Positions 8,450 through 16,706 of a stretch of 64,000 nucleotides of DNA are shown piece by piece. The position numbers and the translations under genes were made by a program. The notes beneath the pieces are model-generated. The model searched no databases, was not told where the DNA came from, and worked only from the letters and a program-made list of their open reading frames with translations. Origin of the DNA: Humidesulfovibrio sp. (GTDB lineage Bacteria > Desulfobacterota > Desulfovibrionia > Desulfovibrionales > Desulfovibrionaceae); assembly GCF_031082295.1 (NCBI RefSeq), contig NZ_JAVHLD010000004.1, positions 17,492 to 81,491 of the forward strand. The letters are read 5' to 3'. Each line of letters starts with the position of its first letter. The first letter of the stretch is position 1.

Positions 8450-8462
8450 ACGCACGGCTTGC
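8431..8462 (+). terminator. Perfect 10-bp hairpin spanning the end of the SulP gene
   Basis: GCAAGCCGTG (8431-8440) pairs with CACGGCTTGC (8453-8462). The 5' arm lies inside the last codons of the transporter and the 3' arm just after its stop. No T run follows, so it may be a Rho-assisted or RNA-stabilising 3' end rather than a classic intrinsic terminator. Confidence 0.42.
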
Positions 8463-8522
8463 TCGCCTGGCGTCGTGTCCCCGACCTTGACCGCGAGCGC
8501 ATGCTGGCCTAGCCTGACAAGC

Positions 8523-8981
8523 ATGAACATCCGCACCAATGGCTTGGAGATTCTTGGCCCTGTCGACCCCGAACAGCGCCCGAAACTGCGCCTTCCCCTG
8601 TTTTTGGCCGGGGTGCAGGCGGGCTTTCCCTCACCGGCGGACGACTTCATCGACAAGCGCCTGGACCTGAACGAGCACCTGATCCAGCACCCAGCGGCCA
8701 CGTTCTTTGTGCGCGCCGTGGGCGACTCCATGCTCGGCGCAGGCATCCACGATGGCGACCTGCTCATTGTGGACCGAGCTGTGGAGGCCCAGGCCGGGAA
8801 GATAGTCATCGCCGCGGTGAATGGCGAGCTCACGGTCAAGCGCCTGGAACGCAGGGGCCAGCGCATGCTTCTGGTTCCGGCCAATGCCGATTTCCTGCCC
8901 ATCGACATCACCGACGCCCTGGACAGCGGCGAGGGCTTCGAGGTCTGGGGCGTCGTCACAAGCGTCATCCACAAGCTCTAG
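8523..8981 (+). CDS. umuD: UmuD-like self-cleaving subunit of DNA polymerase V
   Basis: UmuD cleaves itself when stimulated by RecA filaments, and UmuD' then forms Pol V with UmuC. The 152-aa protein has the cleavage site in VQAGFPSP (Ala33-Gly34), the nucleophile Ser69 in GDSM and the general base Lys106 in GELTVKRL, with spacing matching the family. The ATG at 8523 gives the expected length; the ORF-track extension to 8475 has no homology. umuC follows 13 bases later. I could not see a LexA-type operator in the short upstream gap, so SOS control may act by an unrecognised motif. Confidence 0.95.
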   Translation: MNIRTNGLEILGPVDPEQRPKLRLPLFLAGVQAGFPSPADDFIDKRLDLNEHLIQHPAATFFVRAVGDSMLGAGIHDGDLLIVDRAVEAQAGKIVIAAVNGELTVKRLERRGQRMLLVPANADFLPIDITDALDSGEGFEVWGVVTSVIHKL

Positions 8982-8994
8982 GCCGGGGGTCGTT

Positions 8995-10263
8995 GTGCCT
9001 CTTTACGCCCTGGTCGACTGCAACAACTTCTACGCTTCCTGCGAGCGCCTGTTCCGCCCGGAGCTCAAAGGCAGGCCGGTGGTGGTGCTCTCCAACAACG
9101 ACGGCTGCGTCATCGCACGCTCGGCCGAGGCCAAGGCGCTGGGCATCCCAATGGGCGCCCCGGCCTTCCAGTGGGAGCACGTCTTCCGCAGGTCCGGCGT
9201 GGCCGTGTTCTCCAGCAACTTCCCCCTGTACGGCGACCTCTCCGCGCGCATCATGTCCATCCTCGCGGACATGGCCCCGGGCGTGGAGGTCTATTCCATC
9301 GACGAGGCCTTTCTGGACTTGACCGGCGTTGCCGATCCGCACGCCCTGTGCCGAGACATCCGCCAGCGTGTGCTGCGCTGGGTGGGCATCCCCGTATCCA
9401 TCGGCCTGGCGCGCACCAAGACACTGGCCAAACTGGCCAACCGCGTGGCCAAAAAGCAGCCGGAACATGGCGGCGTGTTCGACCTGGAAAGCGGCCAAGG
9501 CGCCGAGGCCGTGCTCGCCGCCACCGAGGTGGGCGACGTCTGGGGCATCGGCCCACGGCACACCAAGCGTCTCTGGGCGCGGAGGGTGCGCACGGCGCTT
9601 GATTTCGTCCGGCTGCCTCGCACCTGGGTGCGCCGGGAGATGAGCGTGGTCGGCCTGTGTACCCAGCTCGAACTCTCCGGCGTGTCCTGCCTGTCCTTGG
9701 AGCGCGCCGCGGCTCCGCACAAGTCGCTATTGTGTTCGCGCACTTTCGGCAGGCTCGTGTCCGAACTTTCGCACCTGCGCGAGGCAGTCAGCACCTATGC
9801 CGTGCGCGTTGCCGAGAAGCTTCGGCGCGAAGGTGCCGAGGCCACCGCCGTCCAGGTGTACATCAGCACCCCCCGGCACCGCGTGAACGTTGCGCAGCAC
9901 AGCGCCCAAGCCACGGTGGCCCTTGCCTCGGCCACGGCGCACACCCCGGACATCGTCGAGGCGGCCCTGCGCGCCCTGGCCGACTGCTTCCGCGAAGGCT
10001 TCGAGTATCAGAAGGCCGGGGTGATGCTTCTGGGGCTGACGCCAGCCAGCGCCCGGCAGGTTTCGCTGTTGGACCTGGCCCCGGAGGAGCGCCAGCGCCA
10101 GCGGAGCCTCATGGCCACCCTTGACGCCGTGAACCGTCGCTTCGGGCGCGGAGCCTTGCGTTATGCCATCACGTGCGCCCCGGACCGGCCTTGGCACATG
10201 CGCCAGATGCGCCGCTCGCCGCGCTACACCACAAGCTGGGATGAACTGCCTCGCGTCGGGTGA
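8995..10263 (+). CDS. umuC: UmuC-like Y-family translesion DNA polymerase
   Basis: UmuC is the catalytic subunit of error-prone Pol V. The 422-aa frame begins at GTG 8995 with MPLYALVDCNNFYASCERLF, directly after umuD; the longer ORF in the track is an upstream read-through of the frame. The palm motifs DCNNFY and YSIDEAFLDL carry the metal-binding acidic residues, and SNNDGCVIARS and GLARTKTLAKLANRVAKK are classic Y-family segments. The little-finger region follows, with a C-terminal SPRYTTSWDELP stretch typical of UmuC. It is paired with umuD as one operon. No mutation in key residues is visible. Confidence 0.95.
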   Translation: MPLYALVDCNNFYASCERLFRPELKGRPVVVLSNNDGCVIARSAEAKALGIPMGAPAFQWEHVFRRSGVAVFSSNFPLYGDLSARIMSILADMAPGVEVYSIDEAFLDLTGVADPHALCRDIRQRVLRWVGIPVSIGLARTKTLAKLANRVAKKQPEHGGVFDLESGQGAEAVLAATEVGDVWGIGPRHTKRLWARRVRTALDFVRLPRTWVRREMSVVGLCTQLELSGVSCLSLERAAAPHKSLLCSRTFGRLVSELSHLREAVSTYAVRVAEKLRREGAEATAVQVYISTPRHRVNVAQHSAQATVALASATAHTPDIVEAALRALADCFREGFEYQKAGVMLLGLTPASARQVSLLDLAPEERQRQRSLMATLDAVNRRFGRGALRYAITCAPDRPWHMRQMRRSPRYTTSWDELPRVG

Positions 10264-10288
10264 CGCCCAGGCACAGAAGGAGGACCGC

Positions 10289-11671
10289 ATGTATTTCAAG
10301 CAGACGCAAACGCCAGGACTGGGCTGCTTCTCGTACATCCTCGGCTGCCCGGCAGCCGGAGTGATGGCCGTGGTGGACCCTCGGCGCGACATCGGCGAAT
10401 ATCTGGACATCGCCACCGACGAGGGCATGCGCATGACGCACATATTCGAGACCCACGTGCATGCCGACCACGTCAGCGGAGCTCAGGATCTGCGTGCCAT
10501 GACCGGCGCAGCCATCCACATCCACGAGAGCGCCGGGGTGGGCTATGAGCACGTGCCGCTCAAGGCGGGCGATGTGTTCACCCTGGGCGCAGCGCGCATC
10601 GAAGTGCTGCACACTCCCGGCCATACGCCCAATTCCGTGTCGCTGCTGGTGGCCGATCTCATCCGTGCCGAAGCGCCGCAGATGGTGCTCACCGGCGATC
10701 TCCTCTTCGTGGGCGACGTGGGGCGTCCCGACCTGCCCGGGCATGAGATCCTGGACGAGCAGGTGAACAACCTCCACCACAGCCTGTATTCTGTGCTGGG
10801 CGCGTTGCCGGATTCCATTGAGGTGTACCCGGCCCACGGCCAGGGTTCCCTGTGCGGCCGCGGCATGAGCGCCAAGAACATGAGCACCCTCGGCTACGAG
10901 CGCCTGGCCAACCCCATGCTCCAGCACAAGGATCCGAGGGACTTCCGGACGGCGGTGCTCTCGGCCCTGCCTGTCCGTCCGCGCAGCTTCAGCGCCATCA
11001 TCGCCACAAACCTCTCCGGCGCGCTGCTTCTGGACCGCTGCCCCAGCGAAAAGGTGCTCTCGCCGGAACGTTTCGACGAACTGCGAGGGCAGGGCGGTGT
11101 AGTCATCGACACGCGCGACGCGGCGTCTTTCGGCGGTGCGCATATCCCTGGAAGCGTGAACATCGGCTTTGAGCGCCAGATGGCCAATTGGGTGGGCATG
11201 GCCGTTAAGCCCGGTTCGGAGGTGCTGCTCGTGGTGGAGGGGCGTGAGCGCTTCGAGGCCATGCGTACGGAACTCTTGCGCATCGGTTACGACAATATCC
11301 TTGGCTGGCTGGCCGGAGGTATGTCGGCGTGGATTCTCAGTGGTCGCGCGGTGGAATCCCTAAACCAGATCAGCGTGCATGATCTGCGCAAGACTTTGGA
11401 GAATGTCGGAGGCGCGACCATCATCGATGTACGCACACCGGTTGAATGGCAGGGGGGGCACATCAGGCAGGCTCTGCACAAGCCGTTGTCGGAGATCATC
11501 GAGAAGGGAGTTGACTTCTGCCTGGACGGACCGGTTCACGTCATCTGCGGGTCGGGCTACCGCTCGAACATCGTGGGGAGTCTGCTCAAGGCACAGGGAT
11601 GCCGGGAAGTCTCGTCCATCGCGGGTGGAATGCTGGCCTGGAGGCGATCCGGCTATCCGACAGTGGAGTAG
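10289..11671 (+). CDS. Metallo-beta-lactamase fold protein with two rhodanese domains
   Basis: The N-terminal domain (about 1-250) resembles ETHE1/glyoxalase II-type persulfide dioxygenases: HVHADH at residues 56-61, AGH-type TPGHTPNSV and GDLLFVGDVGRPD are metal ligands. Two rhodanese-like domains follow. The first (about 265-345) has VVEGRE where a catalytic Cys loop is expected, so it is probably non-catalytic. The second (about 365-455) keeps the Cys loop VICGSGYRS. Family knowledge suggests persulfide oxidation coupled to sulfur transfer. The ATG at 10289 has AGAAGGAGG upstream; the ORF-track start overlaps umuC. It is 460 aa, and faces ridA convergently. Confidence 0.9.
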   Translation: MYFKQTQTPGLGCFSYILGCPAAGVMAVVDPRRDIGEYLDIATDEGMRMTHIFETHVHADHVSGAQDLRAMTGAAIHIHESAGVGYEHVPLKAGDVFTLGAARIEVLHTPGHTPNSVSLLVADLIRAEAPQMVLTGDLLFVGDVGRPDLPGHEILDEQVNNLHHSLYSVLGALPDSIEVYPAHGQGSLCGRGMSAKNMSTLGYERLANPMLQHKDPRDFRTAVLSALPVRPRSFSAIIATNLSGALLLDRCPSEKVLSPERFDELRGQGGVVIDTRDAASFGGAHIPGSVNIGFERQMANWVGMAVKPGSEVLLVVEGRERFEAMRTELLRIGYDNILGWLAGGMSAWILSGRAVESLNQISVHDLRKTLENVGGATIIDVRTPVEWQGGHIRQALHKPLSEIIEKGVDFCLDGPVHVICGSGYRSNIVGSLLKAQGCREVSSIAGGMLAWRRSGYPTVE

Positions 11672-11726
11672 GGCAAGGGAGTGGGGCAGGCCAGGCGTCA
11701 GGCCCGGCCCGCCCGGAAGATTGGCG

Positions 11727-12122
11727 CTAGAGAACGGCCACGGCCTCGATTTCGACCATGAAGGCTGCGTCAACAAGCTTGGAGACCTCCACGATGGTCG
11801 TGGCCGGGCGGATCTCGCCGAAGACTTCGCCGTGGGCCTTGGCGATGCCGTCAAACTGCGAGGCGTCTGTGACGAAGATGCGCGTGCGCACCACGTCCTT
11901 CATGCCTGCGCCGGCCTGGCCCAACGCTCCGGCGATGATCTCCAGTGCGCGCTTGGCCTGTCCGTACATGTCCGGGGCCACGGAGCCGTCGGCTTCGACG
12001 CCGCAGGTGCCGGAAACAAAGATGGTGTTTCCGGCCACGACGGCGCGGGAATAGCCGAGCAGAGGCTCCCATTTGGAGCCGGAGGTGATGAGGCGCTTGG
12101 CGGTGGGTTCTTTTGTGCTCAT
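11727..12122 (-). CDS. RidA family reactive-intermediate deaminase
   Basis: RidA proteins hydrolyse enamine/imine intermediates released by PLP enzymes. The 131-aa protein begins MSTKEPTAKRLITSG at ATG 12122 with a GAAGGAGA site, far better than the longer ORF-track start. Family features include GNTIFVSGTCGVEADGS, AGMKDVVRTRIFVTD with the conserved Arg, and the Glu in FMVEIEAVAVL at the C-terminus. It matches the RidA/YjgF subset with extended length. It is followed at 128 bases upstream by a co-oriented ATC-hydrolase-like gene, hinting at shared thiazoline or cysteine-derived metabolism, but this is only proximity. Confidence 0.88.
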   Translation of the reverse strand: MSTKEPTAKRLITSGSKWEPLLGYSRAVVAGNTIFVSGTCGVEADGSVAPDMYGQAKRALEIIAGALGQAGAGMKDVVRTRIFVTDASQFDGIAKAHGEVFGEIRPATTIVEVSKLVDAAFMVEIEAVAVL

Positions 12123-12250
12123 GGGGGTCTCCTTCAGGTCGGGCGAATATTGTTTGGCGCTGGCGGCAAAAGGGCCGTTCGCGGTCGCACGTTTCTGCCA
12201 GAGTTCGCCCTGCAAAGGAAGCGCAAAGAAAAGGTCCTGGCGCCGTGGCC

Positions 12251-12733
12251 TTAGGGTTCCCAACGGAATGTGAATCGACAGCAAGTGTGGCCTTGGGCGA
12301 TGGTTTCCGGTCGCTCCATCCGCAAGTTTGCAGAATAACCTTCTGCAAAAGCAGCATCTCTGCGACAGGAAAACACCGTATGCAGGGAAGCTGGAACGCC
12401 AAGGTCGGCATAGCGCTGCACGTACCCGCAACGCTTGACTGTGAAACTGAGGGTATCTTCGGCATGTTTGATGTCAGTGATATCGATGACGCCGCCTTCC
12501 TGCCAACGTTCAAGGACCGTGGCAAAGTGCGCAAGGCTTGGGCCGCCAACGGGCGCGGAGCGGGCGAACAGGCGGCCCGCTGCCAAGGCCGCGGAGTCGA
12601 CCGCCTGCTCCAGAATGCCTAGCGCCACAGCAGACCCGACGGCAGCGCAGGAAGCGTCATACACGCGTAGGAGCATCTCTGCTTCGATGGCCCTACGCTC
12701 CAGAAGTGGAATGCTTTTGCTCAGCGGGCACAT
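12251..12733 (-). CDS. L-2-amino-thiazoline-4-carboxylate hydrolase family protein
   Basis: The C-terminal half (HTVFSCRRDAAFAEGY, then TIAQGHTCCRFTFRWEP) matches the family that includes ATC hydrolase of the Pseudomonas ATC-to-cysteine route, where the C-x-x-D and T-x-x-x-G-x-x-x-C pattern is conserved. The start at 12733 is chosen because GGAGGGAGC precedes it; the ORF-track start at 12820 adds residues with no ribosome site. This gives 160 aa. Many family members are not characterised as true ATC hydrolases, so the substrate is uncertain. It is co-oriented with ridA downstream. Confidence 0.72.
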   Translation of the reverse strand: MCPLSKSIPLLERRAIEAEMLLRVYDASCAAVGSAVALGILEQAVDSAALAAGRLFARSAPVGGPSLAHFATVLERWQEGGVIDITDIKHAEDTLSFTVKRCGYVQRYADLGVPASLHTVFSCRRDAAFAEGYSANLRMERPETIAQGHTCCRFTFRWEP

Positions 12734-12823
12734 GCTCCCTCCATTGCCTTTCGGGAGTTCTTCCAATACTCTCATGCTAGGCGCCAGCCTGAACACAATG
12801 CCAACACATATCGGAGCCAACTC

Positions 12824-13465
12824 ATGCGCATGCGCACGTTATTTCTCGTTCTCGTCTTGATGGCCCTTCCCTTGAAGGCCAACGGCAACGCCCTCACAGA
12901 CGCCATTCAGAAGCGTTACGAGTCCATACAGCACTTCCAGGCGGACTTCCAACAGGAACTCACCAACGCAGCCAGCGGCAGCGTCGAGAAACGAAGCGGC
13001 AAGATCTGGTTCAAACAACCTTCGCTGGTGCGCTGGGACACGGTCAAGCCGGAGAAGGAACTGCTTGTGGTGGGCCAGAATGTAGTCTGGAACTACGTGG
13101 AGGCGGATAAGATTGCCCTGAAATATCGCACAAATCAGGTCTTCAAGTCCAAGACCATGGTCCGCTTTCTTTCCGGCAAGGCAAACCTAAACGAAGACTT
13201 TAAGGTTGCGGAGCAGGGCACAGAGGATGGCCTGACCAAGGTGCGGCTGGTGCCAAAAGAGCCGGAGCCCACGATGGTCATGGCGTATATTTGGGTTGAC
13301 CCCAAGACGAGCCTTATGGGCAAGGTGCTCATCGTAGACTTCTTTGGAAACGGCAATCTTGTGATGTTAAAGAATCTTGTCACCGACAAGAGGCCTGACG
13401 CAAAACTGTTTGAGTTCACGCCGCCAGCGGGTCTGAAGGTCAGCGACAACACCAAGCAGCAGTAG
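12824..13465 (+). CDS. lolA: Outer-membrane lipoprotein carrier protein LolA
   Basis: LolA shuttles lipoproteins across the periplasm from LolCDE to the outer membrane. The 213-aa protein has a signal peptide (MRMRTLFLVLVLMALPLKANG), then the half-barrel sequence YESIQHFQADFQQEL, SGKIWFKQPSLVRWD and a C-terminal strand VMAYIWVDPKTSLMGKV. The length and SGKIW/PSLVRWD motif fit the family. The ATG follows CGGAGCC. It is transcribed alone toward the convergent pseudouridine synthase. Confidence 0.92.
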   Translation: MRMRTLFLVLVLMALPLKANGNALTDAIQKRYESIQHFQADFQQELTNAASGSVEKRSGKIWFKQPSLVRWDTVKPEKELLVVGQNVVWNYVEADKIALKYRTNQVFKSKTMVRFLSGKANLNEDFKVAEQGTEDGLTKVRLVPKEPEPTMVMAYIWVDPKTSLMGKVLIVDFFGNGNLVMLKNLVTDKRPDAKLFEFTPPAGLKVSDNTKQQ

Positions 13466-13475
13466 CCGTCAGCGC

Positions 13476-14252
13476 TTATTCTGGCGGAAGGCCAACTGCC
13501 TCGCGCAGGCGCTCAACTTCTTGAACCGTGAGCGCCCGCGCCTCGCCAGGCTTGAGGCTTCCCAGCTCCAGAAAGCCCTGGCGTACGCGGATCAGGCGCA
13601 GCACAGTGCGCCCCATGTCGCGACACATGCGCCTGATCTGGCGGTTGAGCCCCTGGACCAAGGTCATCTCCAGCCAGGCTTCGCGCTGATCCTGCCGCAG
13701 AACACGAACTTCCACCGGCGCAAGCTTCTCGCCTTCGGCCAAAGTCATGCCCTTGCGCATGATCTCAAGCCACGATTCATCCACCTGACCGCGCACCAGC
13801 ACATGATAGACCTTGGGCAAATGCCAGCGCGGCGAAATGAGCCGGTTCATGAGGCTTCCGTCAGTGGTAAGCAAAAGCAAACCCTCGGAAAAGTAATCCA
13901 ATCGCCCCACGTGCAGCAGTCTTTGGGCTCTAAACTCTTGCGGGAGAATGTCAAAAACGGTCGTTCGCCCTTGGGGGTCTCGAGTGGTGGTGACGACCTG
14001 CACCGGCTTGTGAAGAAGCACGGTCAATTGCTGTCGATCAGCGCCTTGCGCATAGGGAGACTGTACAGTCTTGCCGTCTACCATCACAACGTCGTCAACA
14101 GGGTTGACGCGAACGCCGGGCTCCTCAACGAGAACGCCATTGAGCTGCACCCGTCCTTGAAGGATGAGTTCGTCAGCTCCTCGGCGAGAGGCCACTTTGG
14201 ACTCCGACAGGAATTTGTTGATACGTATTGTGTTGTCTTTTTCGTGGCTCAT
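13476..14252 (-). CDS. RsuA/RluB family pseudouridine synthase
   Basis: These enzymes isomerise a specific uridine in 16S or 23S rRNA. An N-terminal S4 RNA-binding domain (about 9-60; INKFLSESKVASRRGADELI) precedes the catalytic domain, in which Asp119 lies in GRLDYFSEGLLLLTTDG. A closing REAWLEMTLVQGLNRQIRRM segment is typical. The length, 258 aa, is closest to RluB (23S U2605), but RsuA/RluE/RluF cannot be excluded. The ATG is preceded by CACCTGGA. Repeated CTAG-containing sequences lie 20-50 bases upstream of its start. Confidence 0.9.
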   Translation of the reverse strand: MSHEKDNTIRINKFLSESKVASRRGADELILQGRVQLNGVLVEEPGVRVNPVDDVVMVDGKTVQSPYAQGADRQQLTVLLHKPVQVVTTTRDPQGRTTVFDILPQEFRAQRLLHVGRLDYFSEGLLLLTTDGSLMNRLISPRWHLPKVYHVLVRGQVDESWLEIMRKGMTLAEGEKLAPVEVRVLRQDQREAWLEMTLVQGLNRQIRRMCRDMGRTVLRLIRVRQGFLELGSLKPGEARALTVQEVERLREAVGLPPE

Positions 14253-14270
14253 ATATTCCAGGTGGTTACA

Positions 14271-14299
14271 TGTCTAGACAATATCTAGCAAATATCTAG
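14271..14299. promoter_or_regulatory. CTAG-rich palindrome and direct repeats between divergent genes
   Basis: TGTCTAGACA (14271-14280) is a perfect 10-base palindrome, followed by two copies of AATATCTAG starting at 14280 and 14291, one helical turn apart. CTAG is usually rare in such genomes. The block lies in the divergent gap between the pseudouridine synthase and the acyltransferase gene, where an operator would be expected. No binding protein can be named. Confidence 0.4.
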
Positions 14300-14535
14300 T
14301 CTGTCTGGCTTCTTGAAAATTGTCATGAAGCAGGGGCTGCAAGAGCTGTTTGACTTGCAACAACCGTTTCCATTCAGTACTGCTTTCTCCTCGAAGTGAA
14401 ATGCCTTGCGCGCATGGTTTCGCTGGTTGTGTGGAGGAGTGTGGGCAACTTCTTGGCGAGACGTTCGTCGATTTCGCCCTTGCGATATCACATATCGCAC
14501 GCATCAACTTAAATAGCCTTGAAACATGGAAGCTC

Positions 14536-15180
14536 ATGCGTATTGATCCCGTTTTAGTCGCACCAGCCTTGACCGCACTGTATCGCATGTGGATCGGGAC
14601 CATGCGCTATCAAGACAGTGGGCAACTCACTCCAATACGAACCTGTCTGAATGAAGGCAGGCCTGTGATGCTCGCCATTTGGCATGAGGAGCTGTTCGCC
14701 CTTACCGGCTATGGAACCACCGTCCTGCCTGGACGATTCGCCACCGTCGTCAGCGACAGCCGCGACGGTGAGCTTATCGCCCAGGTTCTCGTGAGAATCG
14801 GCTTTGTCACGGCCAGGGGGTCAAGCACCCGCGGGGGGCTAAAAGCCTTGAACCAACTGCGACAGCATATGCTCGACGGACGCATAGGCGTCATAACCGT
14901 TGACGGACCGCGCGGACCGCGCCAAGTGGCGAAAGACGGCGCGGTGTATCTTGCGCAGAAGGCGAACGCCAAACTCTTTCCAGTGCGTTGCCGTCCTTCA
15001 TCCGCCTTTGTCTTCAAGCGCTCCTGGGATCACTTCCAGCTGCCACGACCTTTCTGCACCTGCGATGTCCATATTGGAGCACCTCTGGAGTTTGCCCCGG
15101 GAAAGATGTCCGCCGAGGATCTCCACGCTGGTAGCCAGCGTTTGGGCCAAGCGCTGCATGACGCCTTGCCGGGTGGTTGA
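14536..15180 (+). CDS. DUF374-type lysophospholipid acyltransferase family protein
   Basis: The protein resembles the DUF374 branch of the PlsC-like acyltransferases, which act in the inner membrane on lipid substrates. It has AIWHEELFAL (HxxxxF-type variant of the HX4D motif), SRDGELIAQVL, ARGSSTRGGLKAL and ITVDGPRGPRQVAKDGAVYLA, all typical. The ORF track begins at 14350, but the family starts near MRIDPVLVAPALTALYR, so ATG 14536 (GGAAG site) is preferred, giving 214 aa. Lipid A or phospholipid acylation is possible; the substrate is unknown. The preceding 280 bases hold no other gene. Confidence 0.82.
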   Translation: MRIDPVLVAPALTALYRMWIGTMRYQDSGQLTPIRTCLNEGRPVMLAIWHEELFALTGYGTTVLPGRFATVVSDSRDGELIAQVLVRIGFVTARGSSTRGGLKALNQLRQHMLDGRIGVITVDGPRGPRQVAKDGAVYLAQKANAKLFPVRCRPSSAFVFKRSWDHFQLPRPFCTCDVHIGAPLEFAPGKMSAEDLHAGSQRLGQALHDALPGG

Positions 15181-15230
15181 GATTCTGCCCGTCAGGGGAG
15201 CAGAGGGGAGATGTGCCCTCCTCACTCCAC

Positions 15231-16316
15231 CTAAATGAGCTTCATTCTGGCAGTGCCCTTGGTGTAGAAAGGAAGGCCAGTGCGCTTGGCCTCCAGGTCG
15301 CCGCGCTGGGTGCGCACAGCGAACAACTCATTCTCGAACGCGTCGGCGCGCACGTAGGCCAGTGCGATGCAGTGACCAAGCGATGGCGCAAAGGAACCGC
15401 TGGTCACCACGCCGACCTCTTCCCCACCCGGCAGACAGACAACGTCGTAATGCCGCGCGCTGCGTCTGCCCGGCACTTCCAGGGCGACCAAACGTTGGCG
15501 GACATTGGCAAGCGCGTCCTGGCCGATGAAAGTCGTCTTCTTGCCGAGCAGCGGGCCAAAACCGGCTTCCGCCGGGGTGTGCTCGGTGTCGAGGTCCTGT
15601 CCGTAGAGGGGATACCCCATTTCCAGGCGAAGCGTATCGCGGGCGCCAAGGCCAACCGGCTTCACCAGCGGATGTGCCGCGAGAGCCTCCCACATGACGA
15701 GAGCCAGGCTCGAATCGAGATAGAGCTCGTAGCCCAGTTCCCCGGTGTAACCGGTCCGGCTCACCAGGACCGGCTCGCCCTGCCAGATGGTCCGCATGAA
15801 ATTGAAGTATCCGGGAGACTGGAACCCGCTCCCAAGAATTTCGCTAATGACTTCTAGGGATTTCGGGCCTTGCACGTCGATCTTGCCGGTTTTGGAAGAG
15901 ATGTTGGTCAGTTCAGGCCCAGCGGCAAGGTGCTTTGACAGCCATGCGAAATCGTTCTCTTCGCACGCGCCGTTGACGACAAGCATGTAGGCGTCGTCAT
16001 CGAGACAGTAGATGATGAGGTCATCCAGCACGCAGCCGGCTTCATTCAGCAGAAAACCGTAGCGGCATTTGCCCGGCGCAAGGGTGTCCAAGTCCTGGGT
16101 AACAAGGGCGCCGAGGGCCGCCTTGGCTCCTGGCCCGCGAAGCGAGAACTCGCCCATGTGGCAGATGTCGAAAATGCCCACTGCCTGGCGGGTATGGTTG
16201 TGCTCGGCGATGATGCCTTCATACTGGATGGGCATGTCAAACCCGGCAAACGCGGCCATCTTTGCGTTTTGCTTACGATGCCAGGCTGTTATTGGAGTTG
16301 TTTTAAGGCTTTCCAC
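15231..16316 (-). CDS. gcvT: Glycine cleavage system aminomethyltransferase (T protein)
   Basis: GcvT transfers the methylene group from aminomethyl-lipoyl H protein to tetrahydrofolate, releasing ammonia. The 361-aa protein starts at GTG 16316 with an AAGGAG site 6 bases upstream (MESLKTTPITAWH), which is better than the ATG at 16388. Family motifs include FAGFDMPIQYEG, GIFDICHMGEF, the folate-site RTGYTGELGYELY, GARDTLRLEMGYPLYGQD and a C-terminal barrel ending KGTARMKLI. gcvH and gcvP are not in the window. It stands alone between the acyltransferase and a DUF6485 gene. Confidence 0.94.
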   Translation of the reverse strand: MESLKTTPITAWHRKQNAKMAAFAGFDMPIQYEGIIAEHNHTRQAVGIFDICHMGEFSLRGPGAKAALGALVTQDLDTLAPGKCRYGFLLNEAGCVLDDLIIYCLDDDAYMLVVNGACEENDFAWLSKHLAAGPELTNISSKTGKIDVQGPKSLEVISEILGSGFQSPGYFNFMRTIWQGEPVLVSRTGYTGELGYELYLDSSLALVMWEALAAHPLVKPVGLGARDTLRLEMGYPLYGQDLDTEHTPAEAGFGPLLGKKTTFIGQDALANVRQRLVALEVPGRRSARHYDVVCLPGGEEVGVVTSGSFAPSLGHCIALAYVRADAFENELFAVRTQRGDLEAKRTGLPFYTKGTARMKLI

Positions 16317-16484
16317 AATGTTCTCCTTGTCGCGATATTCGAGCGAGGTGTGATATTGACACATTCTTTGACGAGCCTCAATCATCACTTTTTCGCAAGT
16401 CCATTTCCGCTCTGACTTGGTTGACGCTTCCGGGTATTTTCTTTAACAAAAGCGTTCAGAACATTACCGCTGCGGAGGAATAGA

Positions 16485-16697
16485 ATGCGCAAACTGGATC
16501 AGTGCCCTCGCGTCAAAATCAACTCTCAGTATTGCGTGTGCACCTATCCTGGCTGCAGCAGGCGTGGACTCTGCTGCGAATGCATGCATTACCACCGCCA
16601 AAGAGGCGAGCTTCCTGCCTGCTACTTTACGCCTGAAGAAGAAAAGACCTTTAATCGCAGCGTCGAATTCTTCATCCAGCGCAGGACTGGGAAGTAG
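16485..16697 (+). CDS. Small cysteine-rich protein of the DUF6485 type
   Basis: A 70-aa protein with seven cysteines arranged in CPR, YCVCTYPGCSRRGLCCECMHYHRQRGELPACYF. This spacing and the CTYPGCSRKG/CCECxxYHR pattern are those of DUF6485, common in anaerobic bacteria and of unknown function. The cysteines and histidine suggest zinc or iron-sulfur binding. The start has a GCGGAGG site. It lies 9 bases upstream of the MreB-like gene, so it is probably transcribed with it. Confidence 0.8.
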   Translation: MRKLDQCPRVKINSQYCVCTYPGCSRRGLCCECMHYHRQRGELPACYFTPEEEKTFNRSVEFFIQRRTGK

Positions 16698-16706
16698 GCA
16701 GCGGGC

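Noticed and set aside
8450-8522. LexA/SOS operator before umuD
   Set aside because: Expected for umuDC, but no CTGT-N8-ACAG or similar symmetrical site was visible in the gap.
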